Source: JBFJKD01 sp041600415
Lineage (GTDB): Bacteria > Pseudomonadota > Gammaproteobacteria > Pseudomonadales > Porticoccaceae
Assembly (NCBI GenBank): GCA_041600415.1
Contig: JBFIKF010000007.1
Location: forward strand, 62,001 to 126,000
Reading direction: 5' to 3'
DNA: 64,000 bases
The notes beneath the pieces are model-generated. The model was not told the DNA's origin and did not search any database. It saw nothing but the letters and a program-made list of their open reading frames with translations. The position numbers and the translations under genes are program-made. Shown in pieces: positions 51,200 to 59,298 of the stretch (within the stretch, counting starts at the first letter, position 1; every line of letters begins with the position of its first letter).

Positions 51200-52468
51200 T
51201 TACAGCACCTCGATCAGGCCGATTTGATGTGTTCCGATTTCAATCTGATCGCCACACTGCAGATCGGTGCGTTCGCCGCGACAGCGCACGGCGCCGTCAG
51301 TGCTGCACAACACCAGTTTGCTGTCCTGCAATTGCAGTGTGGTGAGCGCCCCATGGCTGTCGCCAAAGGCCAGATCGGTGCCTGTATGGTGAATACCGAT
51401 ACCCTTGCCGATGGGGTAGGCCCGGTGACGATAAACCAGATGGGTGGGTGCGCGTCGCGGGCCCGGTGTATGCGACGGTGACGAGCGCGCGCCGGCAAGG
51501 GGCAGGGTGGTTATAAAGCGTAACCCTGTTGAGCTGTTGTGGTACAGGGCGTCGGCGCTGAGTTCGCAGCCGTGGAGTGCGCCGTCGTATGGCACCACCG
51601 TAGCATTCGGCAGCAACTCCGTAACGCCCGGCAGCGCGGCCACGCGCTGACTGATTAATAAAGTTGCCGACGGATAGCGGGCTATTGCCTGCGGTAAACG
51701 TGCCAGGCGCTGTGCGTTGACCGCAACCAGCTCGCTACGCGATATGTTAAGTCCAAAATTCCCCTGGGGCGCGCTCAATTCCACCGCCATCTCGGATTGG
51801 TCCCCGAGCACTGACAGCCAGTCCGGTAAGCGATCCCGAAGTTGTTGTTCGCCCGCCGCCGTATGCAGCGGGTCGTAGCGATATTGCTGGATAAACGCGT
51901 TGGCGATCCATTGCGCCCAGTGGTCGTGGAGTACCTTGAGACCGATTTCCGGCAGCGACTCTACCGCGCGGCGGGTAACGTTGTTGGTGGCGTCGATTTC
52001 CGTGATCACCGCTGTGTGCAGCTGGATATCCACATACAACAAATGGCCTTGGTGACCACCGCTGACACTGGCAGTTACGGCGGCATCGACCACGCCGGCA
52101 GCGCTAAACCCCGCCGCTTTAACCAACCCCAGCAGCAGTGCCAGTTGGTCGTTGGACATGTTGCTGGGGACCGTGAAAATGACTTCGCCGGGAGCACCCA
52201 TATCGCGATGTAACTGCTGGAGTTGTGCATACGCGAGGTCCGCGCTGTGGCGGGCAAAATCGGTGCGCAGTGGCAGGGGTGTCAGGTTGAGCTGGTGCCA
52301 GTAGTGATTGAAACTGCGTTGCGGTTCGAGCCAGGCTCTGCGCAGTGCCGGGGCGCCGGTAATGATGCCGCTGTCGGTGACGATGGCATAACCGGGGCTA
52401 ACCGCGTTCTGCTCGTTATGTCGCCACTGAATGCCGCTGTCGTTAAGTTCCAGAACTGCTATGGCCAA
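51200..52468 (-). CDS. Actin/Hsp70-like protein with FHA-like C-terminal domain
   Basis: 422 residues from a TTG at 52468, supported by GGAGAGC before it. The N-terminal ~300 residues have the two-lobe strand order of the actin/Hsp70 ATPase superfamily (EVIFTVPSNMSNDQLALLLG; LLYVDIQLHTAVITEID), but the ATP phosphate loops are not clearly recognisable, so ATP hydrolysis is uncertain. Residues ~340-422 are rich in beta-strands with IGKGIGIHHTG, GDSHGAL and GDQIEIG, like an FHA domain. Cytosolic. It sits between the channel protein and the VWA proteins; an adaptor or regulatory role for the complex is plausible. Confidence 0.65.
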   Translation of the reverse strand: MAIAVLELNDSGIQWRHNEQNAVSPGYAIVTDSGIITGAPALRRAWLEPQRSFNHYWHQLNLTPLPLRTDFARHSADLAYAQLQQLHRDMGAPGEVIFTVPSNMSNDQLALLLGLVKAAGFSAAGVVDAAVTASVSGGHQGHLLYVDIQLHTAVITEIDATNNVTRRAVESLPEIGLKVLHDHWAQWIANAFIQQYRYDPLHTAAGEQQLRDRLPDWLSVLGDQSEMAVELSAPQGNFGLNISRSELVAVNAQRLARLPQAIARYPSATLLISQRVAALPGVTELLPNATVVPYDGALHGCELSADALYHNSSTGLRFITTLPLAGARSSPSHTPGPRRAPTHLVYRHRAYPIGKGIGIHHTGTDLAFGDSHGALTTLQLQDSKLVLCSTDGAVRCRGERTDLQCGDQIEIGTHQIGLIEVL

Positions 52469-52498
52469 GTTGCTCTCCGGCGCGAAAATCGCGGTCGC

Positions 52499-53296
52499 TT
52501 AATCTGCTTTCAGATGGCGCAGCAGGTATTCGTCGCAATAACTATGGGTGTCGAGCACCAGCCGCTCTTGCAGTAATTGCAGCTGGTGCATAAAAAACAT
52601 AACGCCGATGCTGATGACCAATGCGATCAGGGTTGAGTTGAAAGCCACGCCAAGACTGGTGGTCACGCCGACGATATCGCCCTGTACAGCCTTGTGCGCC
52701 TGCGCCAGCGCCTCGCCGATGCCGCGCACGGTGCCGATAAAGCCAATCGATGGAATTGCCCAGGCGATGTAACGCACCATGGACAGCTCGGAGTCGAGCC
52801 GGTTGGACTCGGTATCGCATACTTCGCTGACAGCATGGGATACATCCTGAATACTGCGCGTCGCGTTGAAGCGGCGCAGGCCTGCGAGCAGGGCACGGGG
52901 TAACAGATAGCTGAGTTGCAGGGGGGGTAGCGCCTGAATTGGGCGCGAAAATTGCCGCGCGTCCTCGGGCAGAATGCGCGTGCCGTCGGCGACCTGTAAC
53001 AGCGGTTGCTCCAATAATCTGCCTTCCTGTAAGGCTCGTTGTGCCTTAAAACCCATAATGGCCAGCGCCCACAACATCAATATAAAGCAGGACTCCTGTT
53101 CGTAATCCTTGATCACCACGTAGACTGAGCGCTGTGCGATGTAGGTTTCGCCAGCGGCTTCGCGGGCCATCTGTTCGGCAATGATGGCATTGGCCTGGGG
53201 GCGGACCAATGCTACATAGAGGGTATGCACCACAATGATGGCCAGCATCAGCGCGATCACCTGATACAAAAATTCTGACGACGCCGGTTTTCGCAT
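52499..53296 (-). CDS. MotA/TolQ/ExbB-family proton channel protein
   Basis: 265 residues from the ATG at 53296, which has AGGAAA at the correct distance; an ATG at 53311 overlaps that site. One N-terminal transmembrane helix (FLYQVIALMLAIIVVHTLYVAL), a second membrane region and the conserved core WAIPSIGFIGTVRGIGEALAQA, and then VGVTTSLGVAFNSTLIALVISIGVMFF, equal to the last two helices of the ExbB/TolQ/MotA channel. Such proteins form pentamers around a pair of ExbD/TolR/MotB-like helices and convert proton flow into mechanical work. Here the cognate partners are very probably the two VWA proteins. Confidence 0.87.
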   Translation of the reverse strand: MRKPASSEFLYQVIALMLAIIVVHTLYVALVRPQANAIIAEQMAREAAGETYIAQRSVYVVIKDYEQESCFILMLWALAIMGFKAQRALQEGRLLEQPLLQVADGTRILPEDARQFSRPIQALPPLQLSYLLPRALLAGLRRFNATRSIQDVSHAVSEVCDTESNRLDSELSMVRYIAWAIPSIGFIGTVRGIGEALAQAHKAVQGDIVGVTTSLGVAFNSTLIALVISIGVMFFMHQLQLLQERLVLDTHSYCDEYLLRHLKAD

Positions 53297-53400
53297 GGTA
53301 ATTTCCTGCATTTATTGGTATGCGGCTAAAGGTGTGTATGCCGCGTATGCTGATACATTGCCGACGGTTTCGCAACGGTCAAGTTAGGGGCGCGCGGCAC

Positions 53401-53667
53401 CTAAATATCCGTGGGAAAAGCCACCGAAAAATCTTCCGAAATTTCTTCGCTGGGTTTGAATTCCACATTGGGACGCGACGCTTTACGCGGAGCAAGCGGT
53501 TGCTCTGTGTTCGTTTTTGATGGTGGCCCATTGTGCGGGGCATTGCCATCCTGCGCAGAGGGCGTCCCGTCGTCAGTGGTTTCTGCGGGGGGCGCGGCGC
53601 GCGCCAGTCCCGTTGCCCAGGCCAGCGTAAACAGTAGTATTAACGGCCATTTGTTGGTGCGCGTCAT
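53401..53667 (-). CDS. Small secreted protein of the envelope operon
   Basis: 88 residues from the ATG at 53667, eleven bases after AGGAG (a GTG at 53679 is less well placed). N-terminal signal peptide ending ARAAP, followed by a Thr/Pro/Asp-rich, probably unstructured region and an acidic end (EEISEDFSVAFPTDI). Between the PEGA/SUMF1 gene and the channel gene, all on the same strand and closely spaced. No family recognised. Might act as a flexible periplasmic linker or be a substrate of the M48 protease. Confidence 0.6.
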   Translation of the reverse strand: MTRTNKWPLILLFTLAWATGLARAAPPAETTDDGTPSAQDGNAPHNGPPSKTNTEQPLAPRKASRPNVEFKPSEEISEDFSVAFPTDI

Positions 53668-53687
53668 GGTGTTACTCACTCCTGAAT

Positions 53688-55772
53688 CTACTGCGCGTAG
53701 CGGGCGATGCGAAAACCCACGTCGTCGCGGCTATCAACCCCGTAGTCGCGAAACGCGAGGCGCAACTGGGTAATTGAGCTGTGGCGCCAGCTTTGTCCGC
53801 GAATCACATGAAATTCACCGTTGGTTGGCCCCGGCGGATCTACTTCGGGTTCAGTGCTGGCGCTGATTATAGCGATGCCGTAGAAATCATGGGTCCACTC
53901 GGCAACATTACCATCCAGATCGTAAAGCCCTTTGGCATTAGCGCCGAAGGTGGCTACTGGCGCGGACGCCGCCGCCCCATCGTTATAGCCAGCGACGATT
54001 TGCCCGAGTAGTTTCCCGGCACTTTGATCCGCAATGTTACTGGCGCCACTCGGCGGTGGAAACCCGTTTCCCCAGCCAAATTTGCGCACAGTGCCGTCTT
54101 CGGCAACCCGCGCCGCCCATTCCCATTCTGTTTCAGTTGGCAGGCGATACCCGGTCGACGTCGCGGTAAAGCCCACGATATTGCCATTTTTTTCCTGATA
54201 AAAAAGAGGCAATCCCTGCTGCTGGCTTAACCAGTTACAGTAGCGAGCAGCGTCGTTCCAGCTAACGTTTACCACCGGTTGTTGAGGAGTATCCAGAGTC
54301 GTGCCCTGCACATGACTGGAGCTGTGAGTGGCAGCAAATTTTTTAAATTCGCTGTTGGTCACTTCCCGCACCCCTAAATAGAATGGGCGTTGCAGCGCCA
54401 CCTTGCGCTGCGCTTCATTGGCCCGTCGACCCTGTTCGCGGCGGGATGCGCCGGTGGTAAAGGACTGTTGCGGTTGAAACAGTTTCAATATCGTCCCCCC
54501 CGGCGCGGTGATCTGGCTGTCCAGCGCGGCGCGGCGCGCCTCGATCGCAGTGACCAGTTTAAAGCGCACTACCTGGTCCAGTCCCGGTTGCGGTGTCACC
54601 TGCCGTTGCTGGCTGAGGTAACCCGTCTTGCGCGCTTCGATGCGGTGCGCCCGGGCAGGCAGTTCGAGGGTTTGCCCAACCCGACCGCGGGCGACGCCGT
54701 CAATGTAGAGCTCGGCGTCGTCCGGGTCGGCGATGATACGTAATGTGGCAAGGCGCGGTTTAAGATCGAGCGCCAGGGCCGACTGCTGGCCCGACGCCAG
54801 CGATACCTTGCGTTGCACCGGGTGGTAGCCGTTCAGAAACACCTGCACGCTCTGTTCTCGCCCCGGCGGGACGTCCACATCCAGCGGTGTGGGTCCGCGG
54901 TATTTACCATTGATGGTAATACCGGCGCCGGGCGGGCGCGTGGTTATGCTCAGCAGCGCATCCGCGGGTAGCAAGGTAATCAGGGGCTGTTCGTGGGTTT
55001 TGCCCACGGGTACGGACAGTTTTCCACGCCAGGGTTTATGGCCCGCCAGGGAAAGCACCACGTCTTCCCCGCTCGCCAATACTGCCACCCTGGCGGGAGT
55101 GACCCCGCGCAGCTCACCGTCCACTCGGATTTCAGCGCCAGCCGGGCTGGAGGTCAGCTGTATATAGCCCCAGGCTGGTTGCAGGGTCAAAATCAGGTGC
55201 TGGGTGTGATCCATGCCATCCACGGTTACCGTTGTTTGCGCAGCGCTGTAACGGGGTGCGGTGGCAACCAGTGGATAGGTGCCGGGTGCTATATCGCGTA
55301 TCTGAAGGGGCGCGCTGCCGCGGCCGGTGCCGTCAAAGGTGACAGCCGCGCCGACGGGCGCGGTGGTCACAACAATGTGCCCAGGCTGCTTTTGCAGCGT
55401 AATATTGAACTGCGCGTCCGTATCGTCGGTCACCCTGAGCATGCCATCAAAAGGCACGTAACCGGGGGTGTCGGCCCGCACCCGGTAGGTGCCGGTGCGC
55501 AACAGGTAGTGGTCAGCGAGATGAAAGACCATGCCGTCCACCCGCACTCGCGCTGCTTCGGGATCAGTTTGGATAACAATTGAGCGAGCGGTTAACAGGA
55601 ACCAGAAAATAAACGTGCTAACGAGGGCGAGACCGCAAATGACCACCAACGTGGGGTTCAACACTCTTTTGCGCAGCGTCCGCGGCCCCCGTAAAGGCTG
55701 AAAATCAATGGCTTCAATGGCGTCGTCATGGCGTGACGGATCCGGTGGGCTGGTGTGCGGAGGGAGCGCCAT
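53688..55772 (-). CDS. Membrane protein with five PEGA repeats and a C-terminal SUMF1/formylglycine-generating-like domain
   Basis: 694 residues. A transmembrane helix lies at about 38-57. Five PEGA repeats follow (~70-420) with recurring PxGAxxxxDGxxxGxTP patterns such as TSSPAGAEIRVDGELRGVTP. Then comes a SUMF1 domain (~450-690): FYLGVREVTNSEFKKFAA, VNVSWNDAARYCNWLSQQQGLP, GYRLPTETEWEWAARV and WRHSSITQLRLAFRDY. Formylglycine-generating enzymes need two catalytic cysteines that are not evident here; many bacterial homologues are binding modules. Topology: cytosolic N-terminus, large periplasmic part. The next gene's stop is adjacent (coupling). Confidence 0.85.
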   Translation of the reverse strand: MALPPHTSPPDPSRHDDAIEAIDFQPLRGPRTLRKRVLNPTLVVICGLALVSTFIFWFLLTARSIVIQTDPEAARVRVDGMVFHLADHYLLRTGTYRVRADTPGYVPFDGMLRVTDDTDAQFNITLQKQPGHIVVTTAPVGAAVTFDGTGRGSAPLQIRDIAPGTYPLVATAPRYSAAQTTVTVDGMDHTQHLILTLQPAWGYIQLTSSPAGAEIRVDGELRGVTPARVAVLASGEDVVLSLAGHKPWRGKLSVPVGKTHEQPLITLLPADALLSITTRPPGAGITINGKYRGPTPLDVDVPPGREQSVQVFLNGYHPVQRKVSLASGQQSALALDLKPRLATLRIIADPDDAELYIDGVARGRVGQTLELPARAHRIEARKTGYLSQQRQVTPQPGLDQVVRFKLVTAIEARRAALDSQITAPGGTILKLFQPQQSFTTGASRREQGRRANEAQRKVALQRPFYLGVREVTNSEFKKFAATHSSSHVQGTTLDTPQQPVVNVSWNDAARYCNWLSQQQGLPLFYQEKNGNIVGFTATSTGYRLPTETEWEWAARVAEDGTVRKFGWGNGFPPPSGASNIADQSAGKLLGQIVAGYNDGAAASAPVATFGANAKGLYDLDGNVAEWTHDFYGIAIISASTEPEVDPPGPTNGEFHVIRGQSWRHSSITQLRLAFRDYGVDSRDDVGFRIARYAQ

Positions 55773-57311
55773 TCAGATCGTCTCCTGACACTGAATGGTA
55801 ATCGGTGCGGGGACGCCATCCGGTGTGACGGCGAATTCCACGCGCACGTCCCGATAACCCGGGCGGATCCCCTGGGCCACATATCTGCCGGGCTTGAGGC
55901 GCAAGGTTTTTTCGCGAAACTTGCCCAGATCACCCACCTTAAACAGTGTCACCTCAGTGTAGTTGTCGGATCGCAACGATACCGATACGGGAATAGCTGC
56001 GGTTTGCAGCAGGGTGGCGAGGGCGCTTATCTGACCCTGCAGGCGTGTTCCCGGCGCGCCAACATTGCGCGCATCGGCAAGCAATCTCTGGGCGCGCTGG
56101 TAATCCGCGTCCCCCGCAAGACGTAGTGGATCGGCGAGGTTTTTTTGTAGCCGGGTATCGAGTGCAGCGCGGGCGCTGGTGCGGATCTGGCCTACGCGGG
56201 CGTCGATCAGAGAGTCGTCGCGGCTGAGAATTTGTGCATAAATTTGCTCCGCAGCGGCCCATTGTTCTGCCTGTTCCAGTTGACCGGCCCGAGCAAGTTC
56301 ACGGCCAAGCTGATCCTGCGCGAGATGATTGCGCGCCTGAGCCATGCCCGATTTCGTTTCCGGGGCATTGGGACGCAGCGCCGCAGCGCGCTCAAATGCG
56401 GTCAGCGCGGCGCGATAATGACCCTGTTGCAGTTCGCTGTAGCCCTGGCTCATGGCATTGCTAAAGTCCTGCTCGTTAAGGCGCGTCGCCGTCTCCTCCT
56501 GACCGGTCTGCGCGGCGGCGTGCAAGGGATCGATGGCCAGCGCCCGGGCGAAAGAATCCCGCGCCGCGGCAAAATTGCCCTCGGACTGTTGCTGTTGGCC
56601 CTGCAGGGTGAGGGCGTGCACTTCGGGGAGTGACTCAGCGCGCCGTTTTCCCCTCAGGGCGTGCTCGTGGGCAGGGTCGATAGCCAGTATTTTCGTAAAA
56701 GCATCCAGCGCGGCGTTGCCGTCGCCGGTGTTTAACGCTGCGTTACCGGTGGCGAGGGTCGCTTCAATATACGGCTCAAAACCTTGCTCTAACGTCTGCA
56801 GTTGGGCCAGGGCGTCGGTGTACTGTTGCAGTGCCACAGAGAAATTTTGCTGCCGGTAAGCAGCGTCGCCCTGATGGGCGAGGTCGAGGGCTGCCTGGTA
56901 ATCGGCCTGCCCCCACAGCTGCACATTTTTGGTTTCCAGCCATTGCTGTTTGTCGATCAATTGGGCGAGCACATCTTGCGCCGCGCGGCGCGCTTGGGCC
57001 CGTTGCGCCTGTGCGTAAGGGCTGTCGGTGCCGTTGGTCGCAACGTCGGGGGTGGATGTGGGGGGTGGCGACGGCACCGTCACGGATGGTTGAATCAGGT
57101 TGGGTAGCACAAAAACAACCGCCATCACTAATACCCCGCCCAGCGTTATGAACAGCGCGGTGCGATGACGTCGATGCCAGGCGGGACCAGCGGGTTTGGT
57201 TTCCTGCGTGGCTTGCGCGGGTCGCGTCAAGGCCACCTGGGCCGGTTCGATCGGTTCGAAGTTCGCCAGTTTGTGCCCGGGGGGCGTGGTGGGCTTGGAA
57301 GGGTGGCTCAT
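55773..57311 (-). CDS. Membrane-anchored TPR protein
   Basis: 512 residues. A basic N-terminal cytosolic region (~1-47) precedes a single transmembrane helix (ALFITLGGVLVMAVVFVLPNLI) and a long periplasmic helical-repeat region. Several TPR-like units can be seen (e.g. ALNTGDGNAALDAFTKILAIDPAHEHALRGKRRAE read in parts; ESLPEVHALTLQGQQQQSEG). The C-terminal ~80 residues (LFKVGDLGKFREKTLRLKPGRYVAQGIRPGYRDV) resemble a PEGA-like beta unit. A scaffold role is likely, linking the envelope complex. Start directly abuts the PEGA/SUMF1 gene (TGA then ATG at 55772). Confidence 0.83.
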   Translation of the reverse strand: MSHPSKPTTPPGHKLANFEPIEPAQVALTRPAQATQETKPAGPAWHRRHRTALFITLGGVLVMAVVFVLPNLIQPSVTVPSPPPTSTPDVATNGTDSPYAQAQRAQARRAAQDVLAQLIDKQQWLETKNVQLWGQADYQAALDLAHQGDAAYRQQNFSVALQQYTDALAQLQTLEQGFEPYIEATLATGNAALNTGDGNAALDAFTKILAIDPAHEHALRGKRRAESLPEVHALTLQGQQQQSEGNFAAARDSFARALAIDPLHAAAQTGQEETATRLNEQDFSNAMSQGYSELQQGHYRAALTAFERAAALRPNAPETKSGMAQARNHLAQDQLGRELARAGQLEQAEQWAAAEQIYAQILSRDDSLIDARVGQIRTSARAALDTRLQKNLADPLRLAGDADYQRAQRLLADARNVGAPGTRLQGQISALATLLQTAAIPVSVSLRSDNYTEVTLFKVGDLGKFREKTLRLKPGRYVAQGIRPGYRDVRVEFAVTPDGVPAPITIQCQETI

Positions 57312-57341
57312 AGCTACATGGTCAGTCTGGCCGTCGCCAGT

Positions 57342-58520
57342 CTATCCTTCGCCCCGTTCCAGTACGTACATTTGGTGCAACAGTTCTTTCCATTGTTGGT
57401 ATTGCGCTTCGACGTTGCCGGTCAGCGTGATGGTGCGGTCTTCCAGTTCGATAACCTGCGGCTCGATTTCAGCTTCCAGGGACTGCCCCAGCTCCGCCAG
57501 GGCCTCGATATGAATTTGCGCTTCGGCGCGTTTGGACAATCCGCTTTTGACCACCATGGCGCCGGTGCCGATGCCGACCGCGCCGGCGGTGCGTGTCGCG
57601 CGATTATCGCTGGTTTGCGCGGCAATGCCCGCCAACACTGCAGCAACGCCGCCCGCAGTACGCAGTACCGACTGACGTTTGAGTTCCCGTGCGGCGATCA
57701 CTTCGTCGTAACTTTGTGCGCGCCAGGTTTGATAGGGTTTTTCCATACGTTTTGCAAACGCGCCATAGTATTCCTGCAGGGTATCCACATACAGATAATC
57801 CCGTTCCCGCATGCGTTGAATGCGGGCCATGGTGGGGTCGTTGGCGGCGGGCAGGCGCGCTATCTCCAGTATGCCCTTGCGATTGGCGCGGATATGTTCG
57901 GCGTAGGTCTCGGGGGAAAAATCCCGCGCGAAACGCAGCGCCGAGAGTGATCTGAGATTTTCTACGGCGGCGCCTTTAAGTTCGCGGCGGTGCTCCAGCA
58001 AGTCGTTGGAAATCTGATTGAACAATCCCTGAAATGGATCCCGTTGCAGGCTGCGCCGGCGCTCATAGGCGTATTTGCTGGCCTGCTCTTTATAGGTTTT
58101 TTTATACCAGTGCGCGCCGCTGGTATCGGATACCGAGATGGCAATTTCCAGGGTTTCGCCATCGGATTGTAAAATGGTGCCCTCCACGTAAACGTCGGTA
58201 ACCGTGGTGGTAGATGGAATCATGCGCACCGCGCCCCAGCTGGCACTGCTCTGAATAGTTTCAGTTAACTGCCGGGCGAGATAGTGCCCCTCGGCCTTGC
58301 GCACTTCCGGCAGCAGGGTGTCTTCGTCGCCGTTGTCGAGGCCCGGGTCAAACGTTAGTACCCCCACGTCGAGAAGTTGAGCCTCGGCGATTTGTGCCGT
58401 TTCCTGATCCAGCGGCGTAAAGGTGGTGGACCTGACGCTGTGGCCGCCGCAGGCCGCCAAAAATGTCAGGGACGCGAGCAAGGCCATCGGTAACAGGCAT
58501 GGCAAACGGGCTGTTCTCAT
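57342..58520 (-). CDS. Lipoprotein of the envelope operon, possibly CsgG-like
   Basis: 392 residues from the ATG at 58520 (a TTG three bases earlier is possible). Lipobox LAAC after a 20-residue signal. The middle region (YVEGTILQSDGETLEIAISVSDTSGAHWYKKTYKE read in pieces) has the paired strands seen in CsgG/TolB-N-like lipoproteins; this is my reading and is not certain. A Gly/Ala-rich helical segment (GGVAAVLAGIAAQTSDN) could be a membrane-inserting hairpin. The ATG overlaps the TGA of the previous lipoprotein by one base (TGATG). Outer-membrane location is likely. Confidence 0.7.
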   Translation of the reverse strand: MRTARLPCLLPMALLASLTFLAACGGHSVRSTTFTPLDQETAQIAEAQLLDVGVLTFDPGLDNGDEDTLLPEVRKAEGHYLARQLTETIQSSASWGAVRMIPSTTTVTDVYVEGTILQSDGETLEIAISVSDTSGAHWYKKTYKEQASKYAYERRRSLQRDPFQGLFNQISNDLLEHRRELKGAAVENLRSLSALRFARDFSPETYAEHIRANRKGILEIARLPAANDPTMARIQRMRERDYLYVDTLQEYYGAFAKRMEKPYQTWRAQSYDEVIAARELKRQSVLRTAGGVAAVLAGIAAQTSDNRATRTAGAVGIGTGAMVVKSGLSKRAEAQIHIEALAELGQSLEAEIEPQVIELEDRTITLTGNVEAQYQQWKELLHQMYVLERGEG

Positions 58521-59293
58521 CAATTCGCCTTTTGCTGATTTTTGTATTTACGGTATTCATCCCAGAGTTTTTCCCGCAACACCGGGTCTTGTTCCTGCAT
58601 GGCAGCCTCGCGAATTTGTCGCGCGACTATATCATCGTCCTGTCCCCGTGGAATATCTTCGGGAATTTTGCCGCCGCTACCGGGTGTGGTGCCTGCCCCC
58701 GCGCGCGCTGTACTGGTGCCGCCAGTGGACTCGTCGTCGGTCCCACTGCCGTCGCCCGCCGGTCCAGTGGGCGGGTTGCCTCCGGCTCCGTCCGCGCTGA
58801 GATCGCCCTCCTCAAACAAGGGTTGATCCCCATCGGTGTCCCCGTCGCCATAGCCGTCTTCGTACCCGTCACCGTCCGCGCCACTATCACTGCTGTTTTG
58901 AATGGCCTCGATTTGCGCGCCCTGTTCCAGAATCATGCCGTCGAATACGGCCAGGGATTCATCCAGTTGTGCGTCGAGCGCTTCTGCCTGTTCGGCCTCA
59001 CTCGCCGTAGTTTCTCCCTGGTTATTCGTCGCTGGCGATGTTGCTGAAGCCTGTGCATCTGCCGCCCCGCCCCCGTCGGCATTTGTCCCCTGGGCCGGAT
59101 TACCGGCTTTTTGGGTTTTCGCCTGGGGCAATTCACTGCCGGGGGATGGGGAAGGCATTGCGCCGGGAAGCGCTGTAGTGGATTCCTGCGCCGACGATTG
59201 CGGCTGGGATTGCGATTGCGACGCACTCTGACAACCGGCAACGGTCAGAGCTGTAATCACCAGTAAACAGGGATAGCGTAATAACATCGTCAA
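58520..59293 (-). CDS. Low-complexity Ser/Gly/Asp-rich lipoprotein
   Basis: 257 residues. Lipobox VAGC, then Gln/Ser repeats (QSASQSQSQPQSSAQE) and a Gly/Asp/Glu-rich, presumably disordered region (SSDSGADGDGYEDGYGDGDTDGD read in part), and a short structured C terminus (DPVLREKLWDEYRKYKNQQ). Composition bias is strong but the frame, signal and coupling with neighbours make it a genuine gene. A Ca-binding or spacer role is conceivable from the acidic repeats. No close family recognised. Confidence 0.72.
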   Translation of the reverse strand: MTMLLRYPCLLVITALTVAGCQSASQSQSQPQSSAQESTTALPGAMPSPSPGSELPQAKTQKAGNPAQGTNADGGGAADAQASATSPATNNQGETTASEAEQAEALDAQLDESLAVFDGMILEQGAQIEAIQNSSDSGADGDGYEDGYGDGDTDGDQPLFEEGDLSADGAGGNPPTGPAGDGSGTDDESTGGTSTARAGAGTTPGSGGKIPEDIPRGQDDDIVARQIREAAMQEQDPVLREKLWDEYRKYKNQQKAN

Positions 59294-59298
59294 TCCAG

